Program-made: the position numbers and the translations under genes
Assembly (NCBI GenBank): GCA_016176845.1
Contig: JACOWJ010000031.1
Coordinates: 1-33,685 of the forward strand
DNA: 33,685 bases
Source: Nitrospinota bacterium
GTDB taxonomy: Bacteria; 2-12-FULL-45-22; JACOWJ01
Reading direction: 5' to 3'
The notes under the pieces: model-generated
Database searches by the model: none
What the model was told of the DNA's origin: nothing
Seen by the model: only the letters and a program-made list of their open reading frames with translations
Shown here: positions 1 through 7,719 of the stretch, one piece after another
Layout: the number at the start of each line of letters is the position of its first letter
Position numbering within the stretch: position 1 is the first letter of the stretch

Positions 1-396
1 CTCGGCATATCTCTCCAGGAAATATTGGGTCATCCCAAAGCGGTAACCGGCCTCCGGGTAATTGGGCCGGAGCTTCAATGCCAGGACCTGGCGATAGGCC
101 CGAGCCAACTCTGGGTCGTCGGGCTTGAGCTTCACCAGATCCTCATACTGGCGGGCAGCCAGGTCGAGGTAAAGGCGGGCGAGGTTAATCAGAGCTGGCT
201 CGTAAGTAGGGTCGATCTTGATTGCTTTGCGGAACTCCTCTTGGGCCAGGTCAAACAGGCCGGTGGCCTGGTAGATGACCCCCAGGTTGTTATGGGACTG
301 TACGTGATCAGGGTCCAGTTCCAACACCCTGACGAATCTCTCCCTGCGGACGGATGATCTTGTCGCATAGAAATTTCCATTTTCAGGGGCTAGGGA
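1..396 (-). CDS. TPR-repeat protein, C-terminal side cut by window edge and 5' end apparently lost
   Basis: The frame is open from 396 to the left edge. It reads as tetratricopeptide repeats: VLELDPDHVQSHNNLGVIYQ, then a second unit with AIKIDPTYEPALINLARLY, and a third with KLKPDDPELARAY. TPR units are protein-binding helix pairs; no partner can be named. Upstream the frame runs into the GGGATTAG repeat element and hits a stop (TAG, 399-397). No ATG lies in frame, and the only in-frame start I see is a GTG at 327 inside the first TPR helix. The amino-terminal part therefore seems lost, replaced by the repeat, or joined by a frameshift. It may be a pseudogene or a short remnant. The TPR identity is clear; the gene boundary is not. 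Confidence 0.6.
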
Positions 397-478
397 CTAG
401 GGGCTAGGGATTAGCAAAAGCTCTTCTTTTTTACTAGCCCCTAATCCCTAATCCCTAATCCCTAATCCCTAATTCAAC
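385..478. repeat. GGGATTAG-word inverted repeat (hairpin)
   Basis: One arm is made of GGGGCTAGGGATTAG words and the other of CTAGCCCCTAATCCC words, around a loop that includes AAGCTCTTC. The same arm-loop-arm design occurs at 19251-19325, where the loop has AAGAGCTTTTG. Next to this copy, at 362-380, is an AAATTTC core like the one adjoining other repeat copies. Confidence 0.7.
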
Positions 479-509
479 AAAATCACACCCCAAAAATTAT
501 AGCACATCC

Positions 510-1619
510 CTAAGGCAAGGCGTCGGGGGAAAGATACCGCTCCTTGGCCTCGGGGTTCATCCAGCACTTGGGATCCGAGGCCTCCATATCCCCGAGGTAG
601 TGATAGGCCAGGGCCCGGCAGCCCCAACAGACGTCGTTGTTCTCACAATCGGCACATTTGCCCTTGAGCTTGAGGGTACGAAAGAGTAAAGTGTCTCCAT
701 GCTTCTCGAAGATCTCCTGGAGACTCAGTTCGTAGATATTGGCCACCACCAGATCCCGCGACATTTGGCTGCAGGGGGAGACCCCCCCGTCGCAGGTGAG
801 GGAGAACTTGGCCTGACAGTAAAGCTTGCTACACTCCATGGTAGCGATCCGCAGCCAGTGATTTCCCAGCTTCTTGGCCCGGTACTCGAAGACCCTCCGG
901 ACATCCGAGAGGCTGGGCTCCCAATGGTGTTGCCCGCAGGCCAGCCCGTAAGGCTTGTAGACCAGGAAGCCCAGATTGCTGGCCCCCATCTCGTCCACCA
1001 CAAAGTCCAGGGTCTCCTCGATCCTCTGGGCCATGGGGCGGGAGAGCGTGGGAATGGGCAGAATTCGGCTCCTGGGAAAACCGGCCTCCAGCAGGTTCCC
1101 ATATCCCTCGATCTTGGCCTGGAGGACCTTGGGGTTGTGGTGGAGCTCATCGAAGACCCCCTGGTCGATCGTCTCGAAGTTGAAGCCGACCATGCCGACG
1201 TTGGGATGCTCGACGAATCTTTTGGCCAGGGCCTTGGAGATCATCCCACTGGTAAAGATGACGTTACGCAGCCCCACCTCGGTGGCTTTGTCCACTAAGC
1301 ACCAAAAGTCAGGGTGGAGGACGGGGTCCCCCCCGGCCCACATCGCCTGCTGCATACCCAGCTCGGCCATCTCCTCCAGGAACCGGAGCATCCGGCCGGT
1401 CTCGAGGTAAGTCGTCCTGGAGCTCTCGGAGCCGGCCAGGCAATACTTGCAGCCGGCATGACACTGGCTGGTGAGCTCGATATCGACCTGGTAGGGCCGT
1501 CCCTCCGTTGCTGCCTGGCGTTTCCCAGGGCTGGTGTATTTAAGGAAGATCTCCAGGCTCTCCTGATCCTGAGCTGCATCAGAGCGGCCCTGGGGGCCCC
1601 AAAGTGGATCTGCGGTCAT
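510..1619 (-). CDS. Radical SAM protein with SPASM-type C-terminal Fe-S domain
   Basis: The predicted protein is 369 aa. The radical-SAM motif CX3CX2C is C53, C57, C60 (CHAGCKYC), followed by a glycine-rich AWAGGDP region as expected for AdoMet binding. The C-terminal 110 residues carry many cysteines (CDGGVSPC, then CADCENNDVCWGC and a final DPKC), a SPASM/twitch pattern that binds auxiliary 4Fe-4S clusters. SPASM enzymes often modify peptides or mature enzymes, but no substrate peptide is visible here. I chose ATG 1619 because AAGGAGGAG lies 7 nt upstream. A longer in-frame version from 1790 has no such site and would reach the tRNA-Glu 3' end. It lies just downstream of the tRNA pair on the same strand. 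The substrate is unknown. Confidence 0.85.
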   Translation of the reverse strand: MTADPLWGPQGRSDAAQDQESLEIFLKYTSPGKRQAATEGRPYQVDIELTSQCHAGCKYCLAGSESSRTTYLETGRMLRFLEEMAELGMQQAMWAGGDPVLHPDFWCLVDKATEVGLRNVIFTSGMISKALAKRFVEHPNVGMVGFNFETIDQGVFDELHHNPKVLQAKIEGYGNLLEAGFPRSRILPIPTLSRPMAQRIEETLDFVVDEMGASNLGFLVYKPYGLACGQHHWEPSLSDVRRVFEYRAKKLGNHWLRIATMECSKLYCQAKFSLTCDGGVSPCSQMSRDLVVANIYELSLQEIFEKHGDTLLFRTLKLKGKCADCENNDVCWGCRALAYHYLGDMEASDPKCWMNPEAKERYLSPDALP

Positions 1620-1794
1620 CGTATGCTCCTCCTTCGAATTGAGGATGGAATCGAGTGTCGCCCTTGGGGATGAGCAACTCTTCTGGGTTATGGCTGTTTT
1701 TTTGGAGGGCCCCCACGGTGCTCCCGGCAGCGGGAGGCCGAGCCAGAGGCCGAAGAGTAACGCGAAAGGGGAAAACGAGGTTGCTTGCATTACC

Positions 1795-1872
1795 TGGCGT
1801 CCCCAGGGGGATTTGAACCCCCGTTACCGCCGTGAAAGGGCGGTGTCCTGGGCCGGGCTAGACGATGGGGAC
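1795..1872 (-). tRNA. tRNA-Glu (anticodon UUC)
   Basis: The minus strand folds as a cloverleaf: acceptor arms GTCCCCA/TGGGGAC, anticodon stem CCGCC/GGCGG around CTTTCAC (anticodon TTC), and T arm GGGGG-TTCAAAT-CCCCC. The 3' CCA is encoded (1795-1797). It is 5 nt downstream of tRNA-Lys and shares its promoter. Confidence 0.96.
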
Positions 1873-1877
1873 GCTTT

Positions 1878-1953
1878 TGGTGAGCCGCCTGGGACTCGAA
1901 CCCAGCACCACCGGCTTAAAAGGCCGGTGCTCTACCGGATGAGCTAGCGGCTC
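1878..1953 (-). tRNA. tRNA-Lys (anticodon UUU)
   Basis: Cloverleaf on the minus strand: acceptor GAGCCGC/GCGGCTC, D arm GCTC/GAGC, anticodon stem CCGGC/GCCGG around CTTTTAA (anticodon TTT), and T arm CTGGG-TTCGAGT-CCCAG. CCA is encoded at 1878-1880. It is the first gene of a two-tRNA unit. Confidence 0.96.
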
Positions 1954-1968
1954 TCAGATGGGTTGTTT

Positions 1969-1997
1969 TTTATACTAGATATCCTGCGGTTTGTCAA
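1969..1997 (-). promoter_or_regulatory. Sigma70-type promoter for the tRNA-Lys/tRNA-Glu unit
   Basis: On the minus strand a perfect -35 TTGACA (1997-1992) is followed by a 17-nt spacer and -10 TATAAA (1974-1969). Transcription would start near 1962, a few bases before the tRNA-Lys 5' end at 1953. Confidence 0.85.
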
Positions 1998-2096
1998 AGG
2001 ATATTTTCCCGACCCGGAGTGGGAGAATGTGGTAGAATAGCCAAATCAAATATTTTTGAGAGACCCATGGAACACCCATCAGAGAAGGAGGAGGCG

Positions 2097-3110
2097 ATGA
2101 GGGAAGTCAACGTTTTGATCTCTTTGTACCCCCCTAAGCACCTTTCCACCTTTCCTGCCTACCCTGACAGCTGTGCTGAGCGCATTCGGGAGGAGTTTCC
2201 GGGGATCGAGGTGGTCTCGTCAAAAAACCAAGAGGAGCACCGAAGGGAATTGCCAAGGGTTGAGGTGCTCTTCACCTGGCGCCCTTCGGGTCAGGACATC
2301 CAGCAGGCCGGTCGCCTCCGGTGGGTCCACGTTCCCTCAGCCGGCGTCGACCACAGCCTCCCCCGGGAGCTGACGGAGAGCCCCATCCTCCTCACCAACT
2401 CCCGCGGCCTCCATGGAGTCCCCATCGCCGAGAACGTCTTGGGGATGATGATCGTCATGGCCCGTAAACTCCACGACTGTATGCGGTTCCAATTGGAGGG
2501 GCGATGGGGTCGAGACGACCTCATGAGGGCCTACCCGACCCTCTCCGAGCTTTACGGTCGTACGGCCGGGATCGTTGGACTGGGAAGTATCGGGGTCGAG
2601 ATCGCCAAGCGGGCCAAGGCCTTCGGAATGCGCGTCCTGGCCACCAAGCGGGATTTAAGCGGGGACCTGGGGCTCACCCAGGGCTGGGTCGATCGTTTGC
2701 TTCCCTCCGAGGGTTTACCTGAACTGCTGAAGGAGTCCGACTTTGTGGTGATCGCTACCCCACTCACCCCTGCCACTCGAGGCCTGATCGGAGAGGCTGA
2801 GCTGCGGATGATGAAACCCACCGCTTTCATCTTCAACATCGGCCGCGGCCCCATCATCCAGGAGGCCGTTCTCATTCGGGCGCTCAAGGAGGGCTGGATT
2901 GCCGGGGCGGGCCTGGACGTCTTTGAGGTGGAGCCCCTCCCCTCCGAGAGCGAGCTTTACCGGCTTCCCAACGTCCTGGTTACCCCGCATTACTCGGGGA
3001 TCGGGTCGGGTTACTGGGAGCGGGCCACCGACCTCTTCTGCGCCAACTTGCGCCGATTCCTGCGGGGGGAGGGGCTGGCCAACCTGGTCAATAAGGAGAT
3101 GGGCTACTAG
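2097..3110 (+). CDS. D-2-hydroxyacid dehydrogenase, NAD-binding
   Basis: The product is 337 aa, normal for the D-isomer-specific 2-hydroxyacid dehydrogenase family, which interconverts 2-oxo and 2-hydroxy acids with NAD(P)H. The Rossmann motif GLGSIG is at 161-166. The catalytic triad is present: Arg250 in NIGRGP, Glu279 in DVFEVEP and His298 in TPHYSG. An ATG at 2019 is in frame, but the ATG at 2097 has AAGGAGGAGG 3 to 4 nt upstream and aligns with the family start, so I use 2097. It stands alone between the divergent tRNA unit and the phosphatase gene. The substrate (phosphoglycerate, glyoxylate or another 2-oxo acid) cannot be told from sequence alone. There is no C-terminal ACT domain, so it is not a long-form SerA. 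Confidence 0.9.
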   Translation: MREVNVLISLYPPKHLSTFPAYPDSCAERIREEFPGIEVVSSKNQEEHRRELPRVEVLFTWRPSGQDIQQAGRLRWVHVPSAGVDHSLPRELTESPILLTNSRGLHGVPIAENVLGMMIVMARKLHDCMRFQLEGRWGRDDLMRAYPTLSELYGRTAGIVGLGSIGVEIAKRAKAFGMRVLATKRDLSGDLGLTQGWVDRLLPSEGLPELLKESDFVVIATPLTPATRGLIGEAELRMMKPTAFIFNIGRGPIIQEAVLIRALKEGWIAGAGLDVFEVEPLPSESELYRLPNVLVTPHYSGIGSGYWERATDLFCANLRRFLRGEGLANLVNKEMGY

Positions 3111-3166
3111 ATCAAGGTTTTTTTGATCTTCATCAATTTATTGGTCAAACGAGCTGGGGAAAAAAC

Positions 3167-3195
3167 TTGACTGGGTCTGGAGGCTATGCTAGTTT
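3167..3195 (+). promoter_or_regulatory. Possible promoter for the metallophosphatase gene
   Basis: TTGACT (3167-3172), a 17-nt spacer and a weak -10 TAGTTT (3190-3195) lie about 95 nt before the ATG at 3289. The -35 is good and the -10 poor. Confidence 0.4.
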
Positions 3196-3288
3196 TTTCA
3201 CAGTTATTTCGGGGAGACTCAAAGAGCCCGTTCCCCATCGAAAGACGAGGTTTTCGGCGGGGTTTTTGATAGCCCTGGAGGGAAATGG

Positions 3289-4302
3289 ATGGTTGGGTAT
3301 GTTCTACGTTCCATGGTATTAGGGATCTGCCTTCTCGCAGTCCCCCCAATGGTCAGGGCGACCGAGACCCCGTGGACCCTTACGATCCTTTATACCAACG
3401 ACGTGCAAGGCAACCTCGACCCCTGCGGATGTGCCAAGGAGCAGTTGGGGGATATCTCCACCCGGGCTGCCATTTTGCGCTCCCTCCGGGCCCGAGAGAA
3501 GAATGCGATCGTAGTGGACTCGGGGGACGCCTTCTCCGATGAGAGCCTTTTCAACACTTTCGACCGGGCACGGAGGGAGCTCATCGTGGAAGCCATGGGC
3601 TACATGGGCTATGATTACCTCAACGTGGGGGACACCGAGCTGGGCTTCGACCTGCCGGTGCTGAAAGAGATCCAGGCAAAAGCTCCATTTAAGCTCCTTT
3701 CGTCCAACATCCTGGACCGGACCCGCCGGGAACCTGTCTTCTCCCCTTACGCCCTCCACCCCGTGGAAGGCCTCAAGGTAGCCCTGATCGGCCTGGTGAC
3801 CGACCGTCCTCCGAAACGCCTCCCCCCGGAGCATCTCCGAGAACTGCTCTTTGCGGATCCCATCATTGCCGCCCAAGGTTACGTTTCCGCCCTGAGGGAC
3901 CAGAGCGACTTGGTGGTGGTGGTGGCTCACCTGGGGCTCGAACGGGAAAAAGAGCTGGCCCGGGCGGTGCCGCAGATCGATGTCATCATCGGTGGCCATG
4001 GGGGTCAACTGCTCCAGACCCCCTTGAAGGTGGGGAAGACCCTCATTCTGGAAGGGGGGGATCAAGGCCAATATGTGGGGAAGCTCTCTCTGAAGCTCAA
4101 TCAGGCCAAAGAGGTGGTCTCGTACGAACACGAGCTGGTTCCCGTGGATGCCCGGCATTTCCCGGCTGACCGCCACGTCCAGGCCCTTTGGCAGGCTTAC
4201 AAGGAACGGGAAAGAAAGGGAGACATCTATGATCGTCGGGACCGAAGGAGGAGCATGACTTTTTCCCTGGAGGGCCCTCCCAAGCCCAAGGGAAGAGATT
4301 AG
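3289..4302 (+). CDS. Exported 5'-nucleotidase-like metallophosphoesterase with altered metal motifs
   Basis: The protein is 337 aa. It begins with a hydrophobic signal segment (about residues 3-22, ending near VRA-TET), so it is probably exported. The order of motifs is that of the UshA/5'-nucleotidase N-terminal metallophosphatase domain: TNDVQG (36-41), DSGD (77-80), VGDTELGFD (113-121), VVVAHLG and IIGGHGG. Compared with the usual TNDxHG, GNHEFD and GGHxH, several metal-site residues differ: His to Gln in the first, Asn-His to Asp-Thr in the third, and the last His to Gly. A CGC pair follows the first motif. The C-terminal nucleotide-specificity domain is absent. GGAGGG lies 6 nt before the ATG. 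The substrate is unknown and it may not be a classical nucleotidase. Confidence 0.75.
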   Translation: MVGYVLRSMVLGICLLAVPPMVRATETPWTLTILYTNDVQGNLDPCGCAKEQLGDISTRAAILRSLRAREKNAIVVDSGDAFSDESLFNTFDRARRELIVEAMGYMGYDYLNVGDTELGFDLPVLKEIQAKAPFKLLSSNILDRTRREPVFSPYALHPVEGLKVALIGLVTDRPPKRLPPEHLRELLFADPIIAAQGYVSALRDQSDLVVVVAHLGLEREKELARAVPQIDVIIGGHGGQLLQTPLKVGKTLILEGGDQGQYVGKLSLKLNQAKEVVSYEHELVPVDARHFPADRHVQALWQAYKERERKGDIYDRRDRRRSMTFSLEGPPKPKGRD

Positions 4303-4337
4303 GGATTAGCTAGAGGCAATGCGCTGCGGAAAGCCGC

Positions 4338-4366
4338 TTGATATTCTCGGCGACATGTGATAAAAA
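4338..4366 (+). promoter_or_regulatory. Sigma70-type promoter for rpmB
   Basis: TTGATA (4338-4343), exactly 17 nt, then TAAAAA (4361-4366). The predicted start near 4373 gives a leader of about 60 nt before rpmB. Confidence 0.6.
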
Positions 4367-4435
4367 ACAATCCCTTTGCGATTAAACTAAGAGACGAAAA
4401 CGTTGGAAGATCGATAGCTGCGGAGGTCAATGAAA

Positions 4436-4627
4436 TTGGCGAATAAGTGCGATATATGCGGAAAAGGGCCTGGCTTTGGCCATAAAGTCAGCCATGCCCA
4501 CAATCTGACCCATCGGCGGTGGAACCCCAACATCCAGAAGGTCCGGGCCAGGGTCAACGGCTCCAATCGGCAGATCAAGGTCTGCACCCGCTGTTTGCGT
4601 TCAGGAAAGGTCGCCAAGGCTTCTTAA
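4436..4627 (+). CDS. rpmB: 50S ribosomal protein L28, zinc-binding form
   Basis: This small basic protein has the L28 signature CDICGKGPGFGHKVSHAHN and the later RCLRSGKV. The two cysteine pairs (CDIC and CTRC) mark the zinc-binding type of L28. I take TTG 4436 as start: GGAGGT (4422-4427) lies 8 nt before it, and L28 proteins usually begin Met-Ala a few residues before the first cysteine. The ATG at 4430 is only 2 nt from the ribosome binding site and would add two residues. It is transcribed towards relA, with only 15 nt between the two stop codons. Confidence 0.93.
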   Translation: MANKCDICGKGPGFGHKVSHAHNLTHRRWNPNIQKVRARVNGSNRQIKVCTRCLRSGKVAKAS

Positions 4628-4642
4628 AGGCCTAATCCGAGC

Positions 4643-6868
4643 TCAAGATAGGTCCTCCTCCTCGGGCATCCAGGAGAGATCTCGCACCCGCTCTACTGTG
4701 AGGACCCCTTTCACCTCTCGGATAGAGCGGAGCACCTTGTTTAGCTGCTCCAGGCTCTTGATCTCCAGGATGAAGTCGAGCAAAGCCCGCCGGTCCTGAG
4801 TGGTCTCCACGTTGGCCCAGCTGATGTTGACATCCCCGGCGGCAATGGCTGAGCTGATCTTGCCGAGCATTCCGGGTCGATCCACCGTCTCCACCTTGAT
4901 GCGAATGGGAAAAGAGCGCGTGGAGTCCCCGTCCCACTCGATCTCGATTTTGCGCTCCCTATCGTCGGCCAGGCCGGCCATGGTCGGGCAGTCGATGGTA
5001 TGAACGGAGATGCCACGCCCCCGGGTGATGTAGCCGATGATCTCGTCCCCCGGGACCGGCGAGCAGCAGCGGGCAAAACGGACCAGGATGTCCTCCACCC
5101 CTTTGACCCGGATCCCCTCATGCGGGCTCTTGCGGGTGACCACCTTTCCGACCAGGGTCTTAAGGGTCAGCTTTTCCCTCTTCTTCTCGAGCTTCTTTTC
5201 CAGCTCCTCCTCGGGAAAGAGCTTGTGGATCACCTGGATGGCCGAGACCTTGCCGAAGCCCACTCCCGCCAACAGCTCCTCCCAAGAGGTGAAGCCCAAT
5301 CGGCGGGCCACCTCGCTCAGCTCCCGCTCCTTGCCCTTGAGGGCCCCCTCGGGGTCCAGCCCGTACTTCTGGAGCTGCTTCTCCAAGATTTCCTGGCCGA
5401 GCTCCCGGCTTCGCTCCTTCTGCTCCGACTTGATCCAGCTACGGATGCGGGCCCTGGCCTTGGAGGTCTGGACAAATTTGAGCCAGTCTCGACTAGGGGT
5501 ATGGCTGGGTGAAGTCAGGATCTCGACGATGTCCCCGCTCTTGAGCTGATACTCCAGGGCGACCATCCGGTGGTTCACCCGTGCCCCCACGCACTGGTCG
5601 CCGACCTCCGTGTGAACGCTATAAGCAAAGTCTACCGGGGTAGAGCCACGGGAGAGGTTTTTGACCGCTCCTTTGGGGGTAAAGACGTAAACCTCGTCGG
5701 GAAAGAGGTCGATCCTGAGGGCATCCATGAACTCCTTGGGGTCTTTCATCTCTTGCTGCCAGTCCAGCATGCGCCGCAGCCAGAGAAGCCCTTCCTCGTA
5801 CTTTTCCTCCTTCGAGAGCCCTGCCTTATAGCGCCAATGGGCGGCGATCCCTTCCTCGGCAATCTGATGCATCTTCTCGGTCCGGATCTGGAACTCTACC
5901 CGCTCCCCCTTGGGGCCGATGACGGTGGTATGAAGGGATTGGTACAAATTGGGTTTGGCCAGAGCGATGAAGTCCTTAAAGCGGCCGGGGATGGGCTGCC
6001 ACCCGAGGGAATGGATGATCCCCAGGATGGCGTAACAGTTGCGGACGGTATCCGTGATGACCCGCAAGGCGGTCAGGTCATAGACATCGTGGAACTCGAT
6101 GTCCTGCCGCTTGATCTTGCGGAAGATGCTGTATATGTGCTTGGGCCGGCCCTCCACGCGGCCCGGGATCCCCATCGACTCCAGCTCGGCCACTACCCGC
6201 TTGCGGATCTCACCGATGAAGCGCTCCCGCTCCTCGAAGCTGCGCTCGATCTTGGCCTGGATCTCCTCGTACTCCTCAGGGTGGAGGCACTTGAAGCTGA
6301 GGTCCTCCAGCTCGGACTTCAACCAGCCGATCCCCAGCCGGTGGGCGATGGGGGCATAAATGTCCACGGTCTCCTGGGCAATCTCCCGCTGCTTCTGTGG
6401 GGCCTGGTACCCGATGGTCCGCATATTGTGAAGCCGGTCGGCCAGCTTGATCAGGATCACCCGGATGTCCTTGGCCATGGCGAGGATGATCTTGCGGAAG
6501 TTCTCCGCCTGCCGCTCCTCCGTGCTGGAGAAGCTCATCCGGCTGATCTTGGTGACCCCATCCACCAGGAAGGCCACCTCCTCCCCGAAGAACTCCTCGA
6601 TCTCCTCGAGGGTGACCTGGGGGACGTCCTCCACGGTATCGTGGAGCAAGCCGGCGGCGATGGTGCAGGTATCCAGCTTCATTTTGGAGAGGATGTAGGC
6701 CACTTCTAGAGGATGGAAAAGATAGGGACTTCCGGAGAGGCGGGTTTGGCCACGGTGGACCTTGGCCGAATAAACGTAGGCCTTCCAAATAATATCGATA
6801 TCCGCTTGGGGGTTATCAGAGAGAAACGTCTCGGTAATGTCCTGTAAGCGGACAACCCTTTCAGGCAT
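4643..6868 (-). CDS. Bifunctional (p)ppGpp synthetase/hydrolase (RelA/SpoT)
   Basis: At 741 aa this is a full-length RelA/SpoT homologue that makes and degrades the stringent-response alarmone (p)ppGpp. The HD hydrolase domain is intact: His52, LLHDTVED (His76/Asp77, Glu80/Asp81) and LADRLHNMRT. The synthetase domain follows, with RPKHIYSIFRKIKR, DLTALRVI and YQSLHTTVIG. Then come a TGS domain (VYVFTPKGAVKNL...TPVDFAYSVHT), a helical and cysteine region (RFARCCSPVPGD), and a C-terminal ACT domain (IKVETVDRPGMLGKISSAI). Both active sites look complete, so it is bifunctional rather than RelA-only. The start ATG 6868 has GAGGTG 4 nt upstream; a TTG four codons earlier (6880) is the alternative. 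Confidence 0.95.
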   Translation of the reverse strand: MPERVVRLQDITETFLSDNPQADIDIIWKAYVYSAKVHRGQTRLSGSPYLFHPLEVAYILSKMKLDTCTIAAGLLHDTVEDVPQVTLEEIEEFFGEEVAFLVDGVTKISRMSFSSTEERQAENFRKIILAMAKDIRVILIKLADRLHNMRTIGYQAPQKQREIAQETVDIYAPIAHRLGIGWLKSELEDLSFKCLHPEEYEEIQAKIERSFEERERFIGEIRKRVVAELESMGIPGRVEGRPKHIYSIFRKIKRQDIEFHDVYDLTALRVITDTVRNCYAILGIIHSLGWQPIPGRFKDFIALAKPNLYQSLHTTVIGPKGERVEFQIRTEKMHQIAEEGIAAHWRYKAGLSKEEKYEEGLLWLRRMLDWQQEMKDPKEFMDALRIDLFPDEVYVFTPKGAVKNLSRGSTPVDFAYSVHTEVGDQCVGARVNHRMVALEYQLKSGDIVEILTSPSHTPSRDWLKFVQTSKARARIRSWIKSEQKERSRELGQEILEKQLQKYGLDPEGALKGKERELSEVARRLGFTSWEELLAGVGFGKVSAIQVIHKLFPEEELEKKLEKKREKLTLKTLVGKVVTRKSPHEGIRVKGVEDILVRFARCCSPVPGDEIIGYITRGRGISVHTIDCPTMAGLADDRERKIEIEWDGDSTRSFPIRIKVETVDRPGMLGKISSAIAAGDVNISWANVETTQDRRALLDFILEIKSLEQLNKVLRSIREVKGVLTVERVRDLSWMPEEEDLS

Positions 6869-7027
6869 CTCGCACCTCAATCCCCCCGATCTAACGCCTT
6901 GTCATCTCATCGTTTGATTGCCTTCACACGGTAAACCTTCAGACAATACAATATTTTTGCCATCTTCGTTGCGCCAAGTCAAGAGGATTGTGGACTAAAT
7001 AACTTGCCCATTTGGTTCCCTGCAGAA

Positions 7028-7089
7028 AGTTTTAGGTTTTAGGTTTTAAGTTTTAAGCCCTAAAACCTAAAACCTAAAACTTAAAACCT
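7028..7089. repeat. AAAACCTA-word inverted repeat
   Basis: Tandem TTTTAGG words (7029-7047) face tandem TAAAACC words (7061-7088) and can form a long AT-rich hairpin. It has the same architecture as the other spacer repeats but a different word. Confidence 0.7.
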
Positions 7090-7126
7090 TCATTTTTCAT
7101 TTTTCATTTTGCCTTTCTTTGTCCCT

Positions 7127-7177
7127 TAAAATAAAACGGGCGCCGGGCATGCGAGGTCTGCCCCCATGCCCGGTGCC
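7127..7177 (-). terminator. Strong intrinsic terminator of the CODH/ACS-like locus
   Basis: On the minus strand, arms of 13 nt (7177-7165 and 7151-7139) pair with a single A-C mismatch, 12 of 13 pairs and GC-rich. The sequence CGTTTTATTTT follows at once. It begins 11 nt after the stop codon of the last gene, so it closes the whole minus-strand locus. Confidence 0.85.
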
Positions 7178-7188
7178 TTCATGGCCTG

Positions 7189-7716
7189 CTAACCGCCAGG
7201 CTTGGTGAAGCCCCCGTGGGCATCCACCTTGATGTCCTTGCGCAAGAGCGTCCGCTCCGACCGGTCCATCTGGGCCCGCGGGGCCCTTCGATCGACCCGC
7301 AGGGCATACTTGGGACACTTCCGCTCACAGGTCAAGCAGATGTCACAATTGACCAGGTTCGCTTCCGCCGGAAGTAACTTACCCTCTACAATGTGCAAGA
7401 CCCCCAGATCCCCAGCATCCTCCCCGGAGTAGAGGCAGGCCTTGATGCAGGTCCCACACCCATCGCACTTGTCCAGGTCCAGGATGAACCAGGCCATCTT
7501 GCGCAGGTTGGTGCCTACCCCAAAAGCCCTGGAGAGCCTCTCGTACCCCTCCGCATACTGCTCCTCATGGATGGGAGGACAATCATCGATGTTCTTCTTG
7601 CCAGCGATCAACATCATGGCGAAGGCCATGCATTTGGGAAGGCCGCACAGGCCGCAATTGGTCTTGGGCAGCATATGGTAGATTTCCGGTGGCTGTAACT
7701 TCCTTTCATCGGCCAC
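7189..7716 (-). CDS. Fe-S protein: CFeSP-type cluster domain fused to a ferredoxin domain
   Basis: Predicted 175 aa. Residues 12-50 carry a CX2CX4C-type cluster motif (NCGLCGLPKCMAFA, with a later DDCPP). This matches the Fe-S domain at the N-terminus of the large subunit of the corrinoid Fe-S protein (CdhE/AcsC, PF04060-like). A ferredoxin part follows with CDGCGTCIKAC and CDICLTCERKCP. The corrinoid-binding barrel is absent. The start is GTG 7716, with AAGGAG 8 nt upstream, and it begins 3 nt after the acetyl-CoA synthase stop, which indicates tight coupling. By inference it delivers electrons to that protein, for example for reductive activation of its nickel-iron site. It is the last gene before the terminator. 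Confidence 0.75.
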   Translation of the reverse strand: MADERKLQPPEIYHMLPKTNCGLCGLPKCMAFAMMLIAGKKNIDDCPPIHEEQYAEGYERLSRAFGVGTNLRKMAWFILDLDKCDGCGTCIKACLYSGEDAGDLGVLHIVEGKLLPAEANLVNCDICLTCERKCPKYALRVDRRAPRAQMDRSERTLLRKDIKVDAHGGFTKPGG

Positions 7717-7719
7717 AGA

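Larger units (their letters stand above)
6869..7188. other. Spacer between the CODH/ACS-like locus and relA
   Basis: No gene is seen in these 320 bases. The left end holds the terminator of the CODH/ACS-like locus, the middle an AAAACCTA-word hairpin, and the right end the relA leader. A TTGACT sits about 110 nt before relA, but no good -10 follows at 16-18 nt. Confidence 0.7.

Noticed and set aside
385-478. CRISPR array or telomere-like repeat
   Set aside because: The words are 7-9 bases long without unique spacers, and they form an inverted pair, not a direct array.
1620-1790. A signal-peptide-like N-terminal extension of the radical SAM protein
   Set aside because: The hydrophobic stretch is in frame, but the strong ribosome site lies right before the ATG at 1619 and the family does not need an export signal.
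3111-3135. An intrinsic terminator after the 2-hydroxyacid dehydrogenase gene
   Set aside because: AGATCAA and TTGATCT can pair, but the stem is short and AT-rich, and the T-run lies in the loop and not after the stem.
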